From contig JACYXH010000472.1 in assembly GCA_026745465.1 (NCBI GenBank), forward strand, positions 696,001-760,000: a stretch of DNA of 64,000 bases, in the 5' to 3' direction. This DNA comes from Lota lota (Eukaryota > Chordata > Actinopteri > Gadiformes > Lotidae). Every line of letters starts with the position of its first letter. Within the stretch, counting starts at the first letter, position 1. The position numbers and the translations under genes are program-made. Below the pieces are notes generated by a model. It ran no database searches and had not been told where the DNA came from. It saw nothing but the letters and a program-made list of their open reading frames with translations. Positions 1 through 63,935 of this stretch are shown piece after piece.

Positions 1-72
1 TGAGGTGTGTTAAGTGGACTAGGAATGGTGCAAAACAAAATTCATCCATAGATCATCTATCCATGATTTATG

Positions 73-208
<136 letters not shown>

Positions 209-209
209 G

Positions 210-7030
<6,821 letters not shown>

Positions 7031-7750
7031 GCAGGAGAAGGGAGTTGGAGATGTGAGAGTGACAGAGACACAGTGCTGGTGCTGAACGACTTGTCACACA
7101 CACACAAACACACCGTTTGCAAAAAGAACCAAACATGCTGCAATACTGCCACAGACAACAGACACACGCTACCATTAACACACATAAACACACCCACAAA
7201 CATGCATGCATGCACACATTCACACACTACTGCTAACACACACACACATGCATGCGCGCACACACACTTGCACACATGCACACACACACTTGCACAAACA
7301 CACATGCACACACACAGGCAACAAAGCACACATACGCACAGCAATACATATTTGGATCTGGAGTGTTCATGGCGCTAAGTGGAAGCCATGAAGGCAGATT
7401 GCACACACTCAGAGTGAGCTGAATTACAGGGAACTGCCGAAGACTCTGGTTGCATGTAGCCCAGCACGCTGTTGGGCTAATGCTGCGCTCGTATGCAAAC
7501 ACATACTTCAGAGCTCAACGCTTACAGGGTATAGCTGGAGTCAAGATATGATGCACACACAAGCACACACATGCACATGTACACATACACGCATGTACAC
7601 ACAAACACACAAACACACACAAACATATGCAATCACCAATACACAGCAAAGACACACACACATAAACACAGAAAGGCATTTTTCTATGGTTCACTTGTAA
7701 GTGTAATTTAAGTCAGTACATTTGTGTTAATAAAAATACAAAAATATATA
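7031..7750 (+). other. slc26a6: 3' UTR of the slc26a6-like gene
   Basis: It runs from the stop codon to a few bases past AATAAA. It is rich in short CA-type repeats and has no other coding potential. The 3' cleavage point is inferred from the signal. Confidence 0.65.
7729..7734 (+). terminator. AATAAA polyadenylation signal of the slc26a6-like gene
   Basis: This is the first canonical AATAAA downstream of the stop codon, about 700 bases into the UTR. Confidence 0.6.
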
Positions 7751-7911
7751 TTTGTGTTTGTGTCATTTGGAATGTGTATATCTGGAAAGTATAGGAGAAC
7801 CAGACTCTGAATTAAAATGGCAATGTAAACATCAAATACATACAGTATAGTGAAACAATACTAGAGTAGAGGACGCTTTAATGTCAGCCCTTGGACTGTA
7901 AGAATGCTGAT

Positions 7912-8062
7912 AGTGTAGTGGTTAAGGGGTGTTACACTCCAAGCCCAAAGGTTGAGGGTTGGAACCCCAATGTTCTTGAGCAAAGATGCCCTAAACGCTA
8001 CCTGCTCCTTAATGTCATTCATCTAAAAAGTCGCTCTGATTAATAGCATCTGCTAAATGACC
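7912..8062 (+). mobile_element. tRNA-derived SINE, + copy
   Basis: It has the head GTGTAGTGGTTAAGGGGTG, a B-box-like GAGGGTTGGAACCCC, the CTACCTGCTCCTTAATG block and a tail ending CATCTGCTAAATGACC. Confidence 0.8.
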
Positions 8063-9150
8063 AAATAGCATCGTATGAGGTGGACTATTGCTATTGTTAT
8101 TTTCTCATGTACGTGACAATCATTCTCAATCTGTTGACTCGCATTTTGTTCTTGGTATATTGTGCTTGTTCTTGGTTTTAATCAGGTCAATCTTTCTTCG
8201 GGGCAATATCTAGGATCTTATCTTATCCCCAAAACTGTGAGGGAACATTGTCTGCTCTAATTCCTTGCTGGAGCTTATTGAGGCTAAACAAGGCCTACTC
8301 TTAACCACAAGTCTTCTAATGTCGCATGTCACCGGGGCTATGTTGCAAGGGCTTCACTATCTGAAGAGATTATAAACAGTACGTACAGCCAATCAAAGCA
8401 GCTCCGTGCAGACAATTTAGTTCATAAAAATTAGATTGCAAAAAAATGGTCTGAGTAAAAATTTAATAAGCTAATTGAATAGTTAGATTTCAAAACAAGT
8501 TTGGCTGCTTTTTCCTGAGTTACTTTAGAGCACTTGAACAATCACTGGTGGTTACGGCGGTTTGTCAAGGGCAATTTACTGAAATGACAAAATGGTGTCA
8601 CAGCCTAAACAGGTTACACCTGCTGTGCTGCAGACACACACAAAAAAAAGCATACTCATCCAAGAGGAATCACACACAGTTCAAATTTGTATGCAGACAC
8701 AATAGAACAGGTGCACACCCGCAACGATAAAAAATAAGTCATAGTCATAAGTAGTTCGTCAAAGTGTCTGCCCGTCTCCGTCGCGTGTGCCCGCCCTCCT
8801 CGAATGTGCACGTGTAGCTTATAATGCAGCCAACAACACTGGGAAATCATCCATCATAATAATGAATCGAACAGTAATCAAAACCATCCATCCATGTGCG
8901 ATGGCCCGCAGTTGGTGTGTGTGCGTGTGTGTGTGTTCGTTTGAAAACTGAACACATTGTATCGTACAGCGATCGTAAAAGTCGCTATCTGAAGTGATGG
9001 ATTGCGACGCGAGGTCTCCTTTCTCCGGCAAGACGTGATCAACGTAGGGAAGACCACTGGTAGGCTTGTAGCGTCGTTTCGGGGGGTCTAGAGCAAATGA
9101 TCTTGCGCGCACAACCTGGATCATGGAGTGTGTGGTGGTGGTTGGTGTGT

Positions 9151-9193
<43 letters not shown>
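9151..9193 (+). repeat. (G)43 homopolymer
   Basis: An uninterrupted run of 43 G residues about 1.45 kb upstream of the mgll start codon. Runs this long can form G-quadruplexes and are often mis-sized in assemblies. Confidence 0.95.
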
Positions 9194-9199
<6 letters not shown>

Positions 9200-10020
9200 A
9201 GACGGGGGTTAGGGGGAAATGCCGTTCCGATGACAGGACAGGGGACAGGACAAGAGTGTCAACCCGCCAGGCTATTCTCCGCCTCTGGGTGTAGCCTAAT
9301 GTGTATCTTCATGGGAGGAGTATGTGTGGTGTGTGTAGTGTGTGTGCGTGTGTGTAGGCTTATAGAGAATACTTGGCGTGTTCAGTGTAGGCTACCACAC
9401 CATAGGGTTCATCGCTCCTCGCAGCGGAGCATCAGTTGAAGAGCAACGCGGCGCGGAGCAGAAAGAGACCCGGGCACAGGAGAGAGAGAAGAAGGGGGAG
9501 ATATACGAGAGGGAGTGAGGGGGGAGAAACCGGAGTAGATGAGGAGAAGAGAGAGCGCGGAGAAATAGAAGGTCGAACCCGAGCTTCCACGTGAAGGAGC
9601 TGAAACTTCACAGACGTCCTTGGGCAGGTTTGTGGAGAAAAGTGTCCTTCATTCATTTCACCAGATACGATACGTGGGTCATCGACCGTGGACATTCCTT
9701 GCATTGTATGCAGTATGCATGCTTCATTATGTAATTTACTAATATTTATTTCAATGAATCCATGGTTGTATACGACCACGTCAATGTCATGGACAAATTG
9801 AGACAATTCACGCCACTGCGACGCCTAAGTGTAAATGTAAACAACCAATGGCATGACGTATAGTGGCTTGTGGTGATCAGGTGGGCTCTGTGCTGTCAGT
9901 TAAGCGGAATAATGCAGAAGATGGAACGTGCCATTTTTTGTTTTTCTAAAACAAGCTGTTGGGGAATTAACTAGGTAATTTGTTTACGTCAACACTTCCA
10001 CGAAGTTGTCACCACCACCT

Positions 10021-10156
<136 letters not shown>

Positions 10157-10239
10157 AGTGTGTCCAAGTAAACCGGGGTGCACGCGCTGCGCACCAATAC
10201 GACTGTTTTAATTCTAGAAAGCGTCTAGTCAGTGAGTGT

Positions 10240-10643
10240 TGTGTGGTGTTTAGCTATGCGTGTGCGTGTTGCGGTGGTGGCGCGCGACACAATGAAAAAG
10301 AAGAGAGCGCGAGAGTCAGGGAAGTAAAGTAACGGAGGGGAAAGTGGGCCAAAGAGGCATGCACGCGGCACGGTCTCGTGACGTAACGCCAGTGTAGCCT
10401 CAGTGACAACATTCGGTGGTTGCGTCTGAAAGCTTAGTAGAGACAATAATACACCGTTCTCCGATTCTCGTGAAATACTTTACAAAGAAAAGGAGTCGAC
10501 AATGAAAACGTTGACAGTCACCTGCATGCTCGTCGGTGGCGTATTCTTATCTTATTTATACAGCAGCAATATCGATCTATTAACGGTGTTGGGTATCTAT
10601 GTTGCAGAACAGGTTTTCGGCGATTCGTTCCTGTCCTCCCCCG
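10240..10643 (+). promoter_or_regulatory. mgll: CpG-rich promoter and 5' UTR region of mgll
   Basis: CpG dinucleotides are frequent (GGTGGCGCGCGACAC, GCACGCGGCACGG), unlike the surrounding DNA. A CRE-like TGACGTAA lies at 10379-10386. No TATA box was seen, which is usual for CpG promoters. The transcription start is not determined. Confidence 0.55.
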
Positions 10644-29900
<19,257 letters not shown>

Positions 29901-30655
29901 ACACCGCCCACTATATCCAGCCTCAGCCCTATTAAGCCTCCTAGGCTCTGCCCACTATTCAGCCTTAACCCTACGGTAAATAAGAATTGACTCCGCCGAC
30001 TAGCACCCACCAGCCAGCCTACCACTGAAGGACACTACGCCTACTGACTCATAAGCCCATTGCAAGACTTCACCCACTTTACTTGACTCAACCCAACAGC
30101 AAAGGCGGCTAGACGACCCACTTTTCCAACCCAAAGCCTAAAGCTCAGGCTGACTCCGCCCACTATCCTAACCGCAACCCTAGAGCACAGGCTTGCAGAC
30201 TCTCCCAGCATTGATGGCTCAATGTAGTTCCGTTTTTCCCCAGGCTTTCAAGACCACGGCCCTGCCCCTCATAGTCACCAGCCCCCGCCCCCCAGCCCAG
30301 TGTTGTTCTGCCGTCCCACAGTGTGTTTTTACTAGTCTCTATCTGGACTACCACCAAGGAAACATCTGTGTTGAGGCCCCACTCACATTGCTGAGGATAA
30401 TCTAGTACAGCTGGGTCTCTCCTTAGAAATAAAACAGCTTTTAACATGGCATTGATCTATATCAATATATATAATTAATATATTATATATCCTATTGGTT
30501 CATATTACTTTTTATTATGTGTTGTCCCCAGAAGGCTTTTAGTTTGGTGGACTAGCATATTATGAAGCTACTGACACCTGGCATCTAAAGCACTACTCTG
30601 GTCACAGCAGGTAACAGGAAAGACAAGAGGAAGGTAAATTTCATTAATAAAAATT
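29901..30655 (+). other. mgll: mgll 3' UTR
   Basis: The first 300 bases hold degenerate, C-rich imperfect repeats of the type ACTCCGCCCACTATCC. AATAAA signals follow at 30428-30433 and 30646-30651. Confidence 0.6.
30428..30433 (+). terminator. AATAAA polyadenylation signal of mgll
   Basis: The first canonical signal after the mgll stop codon. A second AATAAA at 30646-30651 may give a longer UTR. Confidence 0.55.
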
Positions 30656-31799
30656 ATAGCATCTTACAACTTCCCTCCATCTCTCTCCTATAAATATTGA
30701 TATATCTATCAGTCTTTCTATCTATCGTTTTTCACTCGGCAAGGAGAGTCAGGAAGCTAAAAGCCTCTCTCACACACACCCCCGTGACCCTTGACCTGGG
30801 CAGGGTCACGGCTGAGAGCAATATTAGAGGCTGACCCTAGATGTCATGTGTTCTTTATTAAGGGAGTGTGTACAGCATCTGTGGCCCAGCCTGAAGACAA
30901 GTGAAGACTTCTTTAGTGTCTTACTGATGATCCACTGCATCTCTGTTTACACATCTTCTCCTCAGATCATTCATTTAGCTTTTCTTTTCTTCTGTCTTTT
31001 ACCGTGCCTTGCGGTATGGCTGGCATGCTATTTTTTTGGTGGGTCTGTGACCTTGGGTGGGTGTCCCATCCCTTTGCCCTTTGTGTTGTATATGCTTGTC
31101 TTTCCTACTGCAACCTCTCAGACTGATCCAGTGTCCTACATTCCACGAGTGATCAGACCTGACCTGACCACGGATGTTGAGGTGTGGAGGGAAGGCTCAC
31201 GTGGCACAACATTTTTCCCTATGGAATCTGAGATCACTATTCTCATGGTGGAAACCATCTGGATGCTAGACCATGGTATGGCTTCCATTGATATTTGGGT
31301 TATGGTTTGTTTTCTGAAATAATCATTTAGGCCGGCTGTGGGCCACATACACATTTGAGATGTGGAAGTGCAGTCGAAAAAGATCGGGAACCCCTGTTTT
31401 AGACTGTTCTACTTTTCTTCACCGCCGTACTTCAAAAGAATTCCAGCAGGAATTCCGGGCTTCACTCCCTACGGTATCCATGGTGAACATTCTCATGTGT
31501 TGCCACAGAAGCCATCCCTTTTTTTCATTCCCCCTTTCTTTTTTTTCTTTTTTTTCATATGTTAAGTTACCCGAGGTAGCATGTTTACAGAACGAGACCT
31601 CCTCTCTGTCTTAAACAATTCATTTTTTTTATCACTGTTTTTCGACTCTTTTTCAATCCCTCTCACTCTATTGTGTCCTCTGTTGTTGTAGAGCTGTATT
31701 CATATTTCTCCTCTGACCATGTCAGGTAGTCGGGTGTTTTGTAGTTTGTTTTGTATTATCTCAGCCCTTTCATACTGCACAGAAGTGGCAGGTCCCAAT

Positions 31800-31820
31800 C
31801 CCCCCCCCCCCCCCCCCCCC
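31800..31820 (+). repeat. (C)21 homopolymer
   Basis: An uninterrupted C run in the mgll-prkar2a intergenic region. Confidence 0.95.
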
Positions 31821-32281
31821 AAGTTGCCGTGGAGACAAGCAGCCTTTGTTCTGCCTTCACAGAGGCTGTTGTTTCTATTGTCGTAGTGCCATAATGGCCC
31901 CACACCGCCCCAGTGGTCAATTGTCACCACTGCAGGAAGGTTTGAAATTTGAAGAGATGTCATTTGTTCGAGACAACATCCCACAGCTCAAACAATTCCA
32001 CTGGGAAATATTCCAAGAGTCCACTGGGAAATACTTGATCATTCACATTGTTAAACCTAACTGTTATGGGTGCGTGGGCCGTGGCTGCGGTAGGGTGTGT
32101 ATTGTTATATTCCAAGTGCACCACCTGCGATGTCACACGTATAAATGTAACCACCGTGATTAGCATTAGACGGCGGTGGCGAGAGAAAGAGAGAGAAAGG
32201 GAGTGAGCAAGAGACTGACTCTTTCCGTAACCATGGCAAAACCTTTTTGAAAGGCAAACTTGAGGAGTATGTATTCGTCAA

Positions 32282-32304
32282 CGACCCAGATCAGATCTGG
32301 GTCG
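32282..32304. repeat. 23-bp perfect palindrome, 11-bp arms
   Basis: CGACCCAGATC, one central A, then GATCTGGGTCG. Confidence 0.85.
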
Positions 32305-32421
32305 AACGGTGTCATTCCCTTGTTCTAAACGCTCAAAGGGAAAAAGGGAAACTACACACGAATAAACTAGCAAACAACCGTGTGTACTAGCATTCATATC
32401 GCGCTCGGTCTCTGTCTCTGT

Positions 32422-32533
<112 letters not shown>

Positions 32534-33260
32534 CACCAGGAAACGATTTCTGAATTAATTTGTGATTTCAGGTTGTCTTGTAGATCTATCTTTATTTCCT
32601 GAAAGTTTATGGCCCGTACCCTTTTACAGCTGCTCTTTAGGATCTTAATGGCCTGATATATTTTTATTTTATTATTCAAGATCCGACGCCTGTACATCAT
32701 AGTCAGACATACATTATACATGTCGTTTATAAATGGGTATATCAGAGGAGGTAGGTTTTTTTGCTATAAGTAACAGGAATACATGGGTAGGAGAAGACGG
32801 TTTTTAAAGGGAAAGCCACTACACAAAGACATTACATCTAATTGGTCCAAGGGTTAAAGCCCTTCTAGCAAAGTGTCACATAATTGGCCAGCAGGTTTGA
32901 AGACCGCAATATTCTTTAATATAATTTTTTTTTTTTTACTTTACACAATGCCTGTTTCCTCTGTGAGCTCTTGTATTTGAAATAGCGGTTTGAAAACCTT
33001 AGCCATGTAGCTATTTCGTGTTTGACTTTAGTTTTCTTTATAACTGATGAAATTACACTTAACCTGAGCGAGACAGGGTGTAGTTGTAGGTCCTCAGGCA
33101 TAATACATATTATAGACCAACTGAAAGGTTCAACCTGCACTTTGTAGCTTGCAGCTATTGACTCCATTGAAACTCTGGATAAAACCTGCCCATCCACGAG
33201 TCAGACTACAGTAGGCCTTACTGTCATCAGATAAAGCTATAATGATCATTACAACACAAG

Positions 33261-33274
33261 CCACTAGATGGTGC
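33261..33274 (+). promoter_or_regulatory. CTCF-like motif CCACTAGATGGTGC
   Basis: Matches the CTCF core CCASYAGRKGGCRS at 13 of 14 positions (T for C at position 12). Confidence 0.4.
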
Positions 33275-34230
33275 TAATGGGTAAACGTACATAGTGCAGG
33301 TTTAACTTTTGAAAAGCTAGGAACACATTTGTGAAAATAATGGTTGATGTGTCCCTCTCTGAAGCACAGAGGGCTTTCTGTCCATTTAGTTTGGGGACAC
33401 CTTATAGATTAATAAAGCTATAATGTATATAGATCAGTACTTGTAGATGTTTCGTTTTTCGAATACATATTTTTTTTTAACAAAAAAAAGGTATTTGATT
33501 TACAATTCTTCAGGACATTTAAGTAGTTTTTTACTGTACTCAATATTGTCAAGAATAACACTGTAGGACAGCAAATAAGTAATATTGTTCATACATCTTG
33601 AAGTTGATATTAATATGGGTATATTATGGGCTGTTCTTTTAAGAATAACCTAACTAACCCTATTTATACAGACGTGACTTTTGTGCATTTTACTCAAATG
33701 AAATATGGCATGTAAAGGCACTTTTTATATTCTAATGCAGTTAACTAATACGTTTTACAGTAGGTGTTTTGCACTTTTAATGAACTATTGTAAGTTAAAA
33801 TAGGTAAAAATGTAAAATGGTAATTGTGTTTAAAACAATTAAGAGACGTTTTAAGAGTCTCTGTAATGATTCCTCACAATGTGTTTCAGTTCTTGTTACT
33901 GTGTCGTGTTCATTCAGATGTGGTCTCGTCTTTTTCTGAAAAACGTTTGTCTGACGTCTACATTTGCATAGATGTAAAAAAAGGAGTTGTATTTATGCAT
34001 CTTTTTTAAACAAATCATGGATCTCAAAGAAGTTGGAAAAACAGACCTATTTGTGACGTGATTTTGTTTCTATTCTTCGTTTTGCAGTTCTCCGTTTGAA
34101 CCTATTGTCTGGAGGTCACAAAACCGCAGTGAAATGAATTCGTATAAGAAATGCCACTGGAAATACTTTTTTGTGTTTTGTCGAAGAAATTTTGATATTT
34201 CTTCCTAAAATATGTCCCATGTTGCATATT

Positions 34231-34370
34231 TCCTTGTGCCTTATTTCCATTCCACGGACTGTGTGTTAGTTTTGGCGTGTGTGCATGTTACATGATGTGT
34301 ATTTTCAAACCATGGTCATCAGTAAAATGGTTAGCACTTGTGTATAAGATGTTGTTTCTGCGGTTTTTCA
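34231..34370 (+). repeat. Diverged dispersed duplicate of 28899-29050
   Basis: The downstream partner of the mgll intron 5 stretch, in the same orientation. It may be a decayed transposable element or a segmental copy. Confidence 0.7.
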
Positions 34371-35686
34371 TGTGGGACTGTCTGTTGCCCGACTGTTTGT
34401 TTGGCTGTTGTTTAAACGGTCTTGGAATGAAAGCCATCTTTGTCTCTTCCTCTCTGCCTCTTTCTCTCTGTCAGACTTGGGAATTACAAGCATTTTTCAG
34501 TCTTATTCCTCTGTGGAATTTCTGGGGTCAAACATCTTGGTTCGCTGATTGGCAGTATAACCCAGAGATGGCAGCCAATCCGCTTGCCAGATGTGGGGTG
34601 TTGGATTGAAGGCAGGGGGGGGGGGGAAGGTGCTATTTGCCAAGACTTTTCCACCCTTCAATTCTCTTGAGAATGATTATTTCCTGGAGTCTATTGAGTA
34701 ATGTTGGAAAATGTCTGAGTCAGATGGTTTGATTTGTACAGAGTTCCAAAAGGCATGTTTAATAAAACCTGTAGGTCTGTTCAGGGTGTTAATAAAATGC
34801 AATCTGTGTCATCATATGCATCCATCCAAACACCTTTTGATTGATTCCCTTGACTTCTGTGCAATGTTTTTTCTGTCTTTCTGAATGTATGCGTAGGTTT
34901 GGCCCTCACTTTCTTTTTTTAGATAAGGGCAAGACGTTTTATTTCCAGCATTGTTCAAAATGTGCCATTTTGTAAGAATCTTTCTTTTGTGAAGACAATA
35001 GGATATTTGGTCTATTGAAGATTAAACAGAAAACCTGCTTTGAAAGGTCTGATATTTATTTGAGAAAATTGTGTCACCCATACAAAGTTTATGAATTTGG
35101 AATCGTTTTCAAAACAATTGACTAAAAAGGCGAGCAAATGAATGAAAAGCAACCGTGAATGTCTATATATATCTCTTATAGACATCCTGTCATTATGTTT
35201 CATTCATGGGTTCTGCATTTATGTTCCATCTTTTCTGTTCTGTAAATGTAATCTTTTTTTTTGTAACTAACAAAATATTGTTATATAAAAAGTATTTAGT
35301 ATAATAATTAAATGACTTCTGAATAAGTGGAATTGAAGGTCTTGCTATGAAATGTTCTCTAGAAATAAAGTATATGACTGCTGTTTTATAGTTGTTGTTT
35401 TAACTATAGCAAGTGAATCAGTCTATGTAAGATAAATAAGCCTAGAATTCAACTCCATATGAACAAACATGGAATCCCATTTCAAACTTACCTCACACCA
35501 CACAGGTCCATCCGTTTCTGTGAGAAACAGAAATACAGCAGATTGGATAGGTCAACGTGCAGCATAGACCAGAGGGTTCTTAGACAGGTTTTATTGTGAC
35601 TGATGCGACAAAATGCAGATGTCGGTGGTTGCCTCTGTAACTGAACACTTGGTTGCTATGGAGATGCACCTGTCGCTGTCAGTGAG

Positions 35687-35700
35687 CCAGTAGGCGGCAG
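35687..35700 (+). promoter_or_regulatory. CTCF-like motif CCAGTAGGCGGCAG
   Basis: Matches CCASYAGRKGGCRS at 13 of 14 positions, in the same orientation as the other two. Confidence 0.45.
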
Positions 35701-36437
35701 TATTAGGCCTATATCACATATTTCCATTCACAACTGCATCGTTTATGTGAATGTGACTTTGATTTTATATGAATGTTGCATATGAATGAATGAATGAATG
35801 CATGAATGAATGGATGGATAAATGAATTCAAAATTAATTGTATTTGTCTTTCATCATCCTAAAGGAGTCTCCACAGAAAATACAACATTATCATACCTGA
35901 AATGGCTGATGGAGTATCCTTATTCCTCCTATTAATTTCCCCTCTTTTTAGTGCACTTTTAGGTCTGTCCATTCTCGCTCTTGCTCTCTCTTTCTGTCCT
36001 GCTTTCTAATGCCTCTGAAATGTAAAATGTAGGCAATTAGTTATCTTTGATCCAATTCGAGAATACCCCAACAGCGTCCCCCAGAGGACCTATTTAAGAA
36101 CACCAGGGAGCGAGGCCTCGTAATGACACATTATTTGTCTTTTTTTTTTAAGTCGGGAGCTCTCTTGGGAAAACTGAGGATACATAGGTCTAGATTATTT
36201 CTAAAGCAGACGATGCTTTAGAAATATGATGACAGTGATTTTAGGTCAGGTTTAATCCACTGCTGATTATTTTCTGATGTTGTCTTTAGCTGTAGGCTAA
36301 CCTATTTTTTATTTTAAATCAAATCTACCAATAGTAAGTTCATATTTCCTTGAATCGGCTATGATGTATGTGTCTCACAAAGGAATTTATATTATATCAG
36401 CTGTTGCTTTTACGTGTAGACGCTATACGCTTTTCTA

Positions 36438-36451
36438 CCAGTAGGGGGCGG
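36438..36451 (+). promoter_or_regulatory. CTCF motif CCAGTAGGGGGCGG
   Basis: A full match to the CTCF core consensus CCASYAGRKGGCRS, about 1.3 kb upstream of the prkar2a promoter region. It may mark a boundary between mgll and prkar2a. Confidence 0.6.
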
Positions 36452-37184
36452 CTCGAGGCCAGTGTTTGACAGCTGTCCATTGGTTTGAAGCGAGGAGAGG
36501 CTGAGCCAATTACAAAGTAGTTCTAGGAATTACATCTGGGCTCCCCCGTGACCATAGCAACGGCTTTACCCTGTCACAAATAAGTAAAGGAGGGCAATGG
36601 GATAGCATAACGCCGGTATATTGAGTGCGTTTAGGTGCATGGATGTAATTAGCGAAGCACCCAAGAAAAGCTGGATATAGATCTATGAGCAGGGAGAGGC
36701 CTTCCCTTTAGCCTACTTATTCACTTCAAATTAGTTAAATTTGCAATGCAACCATCTCCTTCTACTAACTCCACTATTACTACGAGTTGACCTACTGCTA
36801 CTACTAGACCTACTAGGCCTACACATTCTGCTAGTAGGCTACTCATAATAATGTATTTGCTAACACGACCAAATCTGTACATGTGTTCTATAGTGGTACG
36901 AAAAAGAAGAGATGATTAGGATCACACGAGCTTAGTCGACCAGATTTCCCGTCAAACCACACTGTGCGTGACAGAAGGAGAGGAATAGAAATAGGAAAGG
37001 GCCAGGGAAGGATGAGAAGTGGGACGAAGGAAGGAAGGAAGGAGGAACCATCAAACGTTAGAACGTTATACTCGATTGCTGGGGATGGAAAGTAATGGCA
37101 TTGGTTAAGATTACCTGGCTAATGCATATTTCATTATAAACAGATATTAAAGGACAAAAAATAATAAAACAGTGTGTTTGTGTG

Positions 37185-37341
<157 letters not shown>

Positions 37342-37699
37342 AAGACATCGACACCCTCAATTATCATGTACTATTTGGGTGGTTGGGGACCTATGCTAAG
37401 TTATTCGTTTTCGACCCACCGTATATTAACAGAAGCGCACATAAATGGAGCTGGTACAACATCACATGATCTCAATCAACGTCAGAGCTGCCTCTTGCCC
37501 ATAGTAACCACGCCCTCTAACGGGTCCAACGCGGGATCTCGGTTCATTGGTGCTCGCACAGCCGCTGAGTGCCTCTTATCTCAGGGAGGCTGAGGGCGAA
37601 TTCCAACGGATCTATAATATCCACATCCCGGTGTCCATTACAACCCACCGGACATCTTATTGGATGTCACTCATTGAGCATTCTATTCGTCGTCAGTAT

Positions 37700-38227
37700 T
37701 CGTGTGATTATGTACGGTTTCTAAATCGTAGTTGTTGTTGTGTTTTTTTTTTCTCGTCCGCTTCGGATCGATCAGCCTGCAACGTTGTGGAGATTTCCCG
37801 GTGAGTTGACAGGTTCAATGAAATAAGCACGTTCAGCTCGCTCGCTCGCAAACCCGCTTTCCACACACTGCTGCCGTGACAAGTCCCACCCTCCCAGTCG
37901 CTGCGTGGACGTCGCCTTGTGAGAGAAGCCGAGACGGTGACAGAGAGAAGAAGAAGTCGGCTGTCCTTTTTTTTTCAGAATAGCAAGCAGCATCGCTATA
38001 GGGCTGGCTGGCACATAGCCAATACTCCTGTCCTAGCGCCAAAATAAACGTTAGCGAATAAAAACTAACGCGATTGCTGGGTTTCCAATCGGATAATAAT
38101 CGCTCTCTGTGGATCCGGTCGCTACGCTGGCAAGGAGACGGACTAAGAAGAAGAGGCGAAATAAAGAAGAGCAGGGAAGACACTTAGGGGGGGACTGGCT
38201 CGTCTAGCCGGCGAGACACATTCACAT
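37700..38227 (+). promoter_or_regulatory. prkar2a: Promoter and noncoding first exon of prkar2a (candidate)
   Basis: CpG-rich sequence ends in a strong donor CAT|GTAAGTG at 38228. A second donor-like CCCG|GTGAGT is at 37801. No long open frame matches a known protein. The exon would join to acceptor TTTAG at 39390-39394. The left boundary and transcription start are unknown. Confidence 0.5.
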
Positions 38228-38994
38228 GTAAGTGACACACTGTTGGGTCCACTTCTAGCTGTACTTTAGCACGGTGTCATGTCTCACCAGGTCTGGTAAA
38301 ACCGAGCTATTCGCTACTAGCCATTTCAACACACTTCTGCAGCTAGCCACTTATCTTTGACATAGCCTCTCCGACCAGTCCGCCATGATCATGTGTTAGC
38401 TTACCATAAGGGCTGACTGGAAGGTGATTAGTGATCAAGCCCACTATTAACAATCCCAACATCAGCTATGCAGGCTCGGGTGTATCGTACATGACAGGTT
38501 AATGGTTCTTCTTCTCGTATTCTCACTGCTTGTCCCTGAGTCAGATTGTGGACCGAGCTGACTCTGGATCGGGTGGCACATTAAGCTAGCGAGATGTCAT
38601 TAGGATGTGCTACTACTTGAAGCAAACGAAACTGGGTTAACTGTTGTATCTCAAACAGCTAGTTACAATGTGGGTCGATCAGCCGGGGAGTTGACGTGTG
38701 CTTCTGAGGGCTCTTATTACGTCCGCCAGAGCGTCAGCGGTTATCTATCTTTCCACAGCTAACGTTGAGGCCCATATCTTTGCACTCAAACGGGTGCAGC
38801 CGTGGGAACTGTGTGTTCCGTCGCTTGGCGCTAGATTAACTGGCCTCACCTTTTTTAATGATAATATCACTCAGCAGCAATGACTTGCAACTGAATTGCA
38901 GAACCAGGTTTCTCCTGAGCTGTCAGATTTGATTGCCGTGACGTTGGTAACGTTACTGCCCTTGCCACGCGAGCTGCCAGTATTGCTGTCATCA

Positions 38995-39126
<132 letters not shown>

Positions 39127-39300
39127 ACTGGCACCAAGAAACTCATCTGTGGAACTCAGAATATGTCTGTTATAATGGGATCAATTCAGACTCAAAATCA
39201 TGACTGAAAAAACCTAGACACATTCTGAATCCACCACCGCCTGTCTATTGGCACCAAGAATCCCATCTGTTATTTCAGAAAATATGTTCTGTTATAACAG
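39127..39300 (+). repeat. Two-copy tandem duplication, period about 119 bp
   Basis: TGGCACCAAGAAACTCATCT...ATATGTCTGTTATAA at 39127-39180 recurs at 39246-39300 with moderate divergence, just upstream of the prkar2a coding exon. Confidence 0.75.
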
Positions 39301-39364
39301 TTGTCAATGAGGATCGGAAAAAAAACCAATACCCCATGTGAATGACCTCTTCCCTCCTCCTCCT

Positions 39365-39386
39365 CCCCCCCCCCCCCCCCCCCCCC
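39365..39386 (+). repeat. (C)22 homopolymer forming a polypyrimidine tract
   Basis: The run lies 4-26 bases before acceptor TTTAG of the prkar2a exon at 39395. Confidence 0.95.
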
Positions 39387-39394
39387 GTGTTTAG

Positions 39395-39432
39395 ATAGAT
39401 AGCATCCTTCACCTTACGAGACACACACAGCC
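39395..39432 (+). other. prkar2a: prkar2a 5' UTR part of the coding exon
   Basis: 38 bases between acceptor TTTAG and the ATG. The context before the ATG (ACACAGCC) is acceptable. Confidence 0.65.
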
Positions 39433-63911
<24,479 letters not shown>

Positions 63912-63935
63912 GTAAGGTGTGTGGGTTTGCATGTG

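Noticed and set aside
7912-8062. tRNA gene candidate (A/B-box-like words), also at the other SINEs
   Set aside because: No cloverleaf can be drawn with confidence, and the shared tail shows these are SINE heads.
30846-31322. 158-residue + frame downstream of mgll, with hydrophobic stretches
   Set aside because: No recognisable domain, no promoter or splice context, low-complexity hydrophobicity; probably chance.
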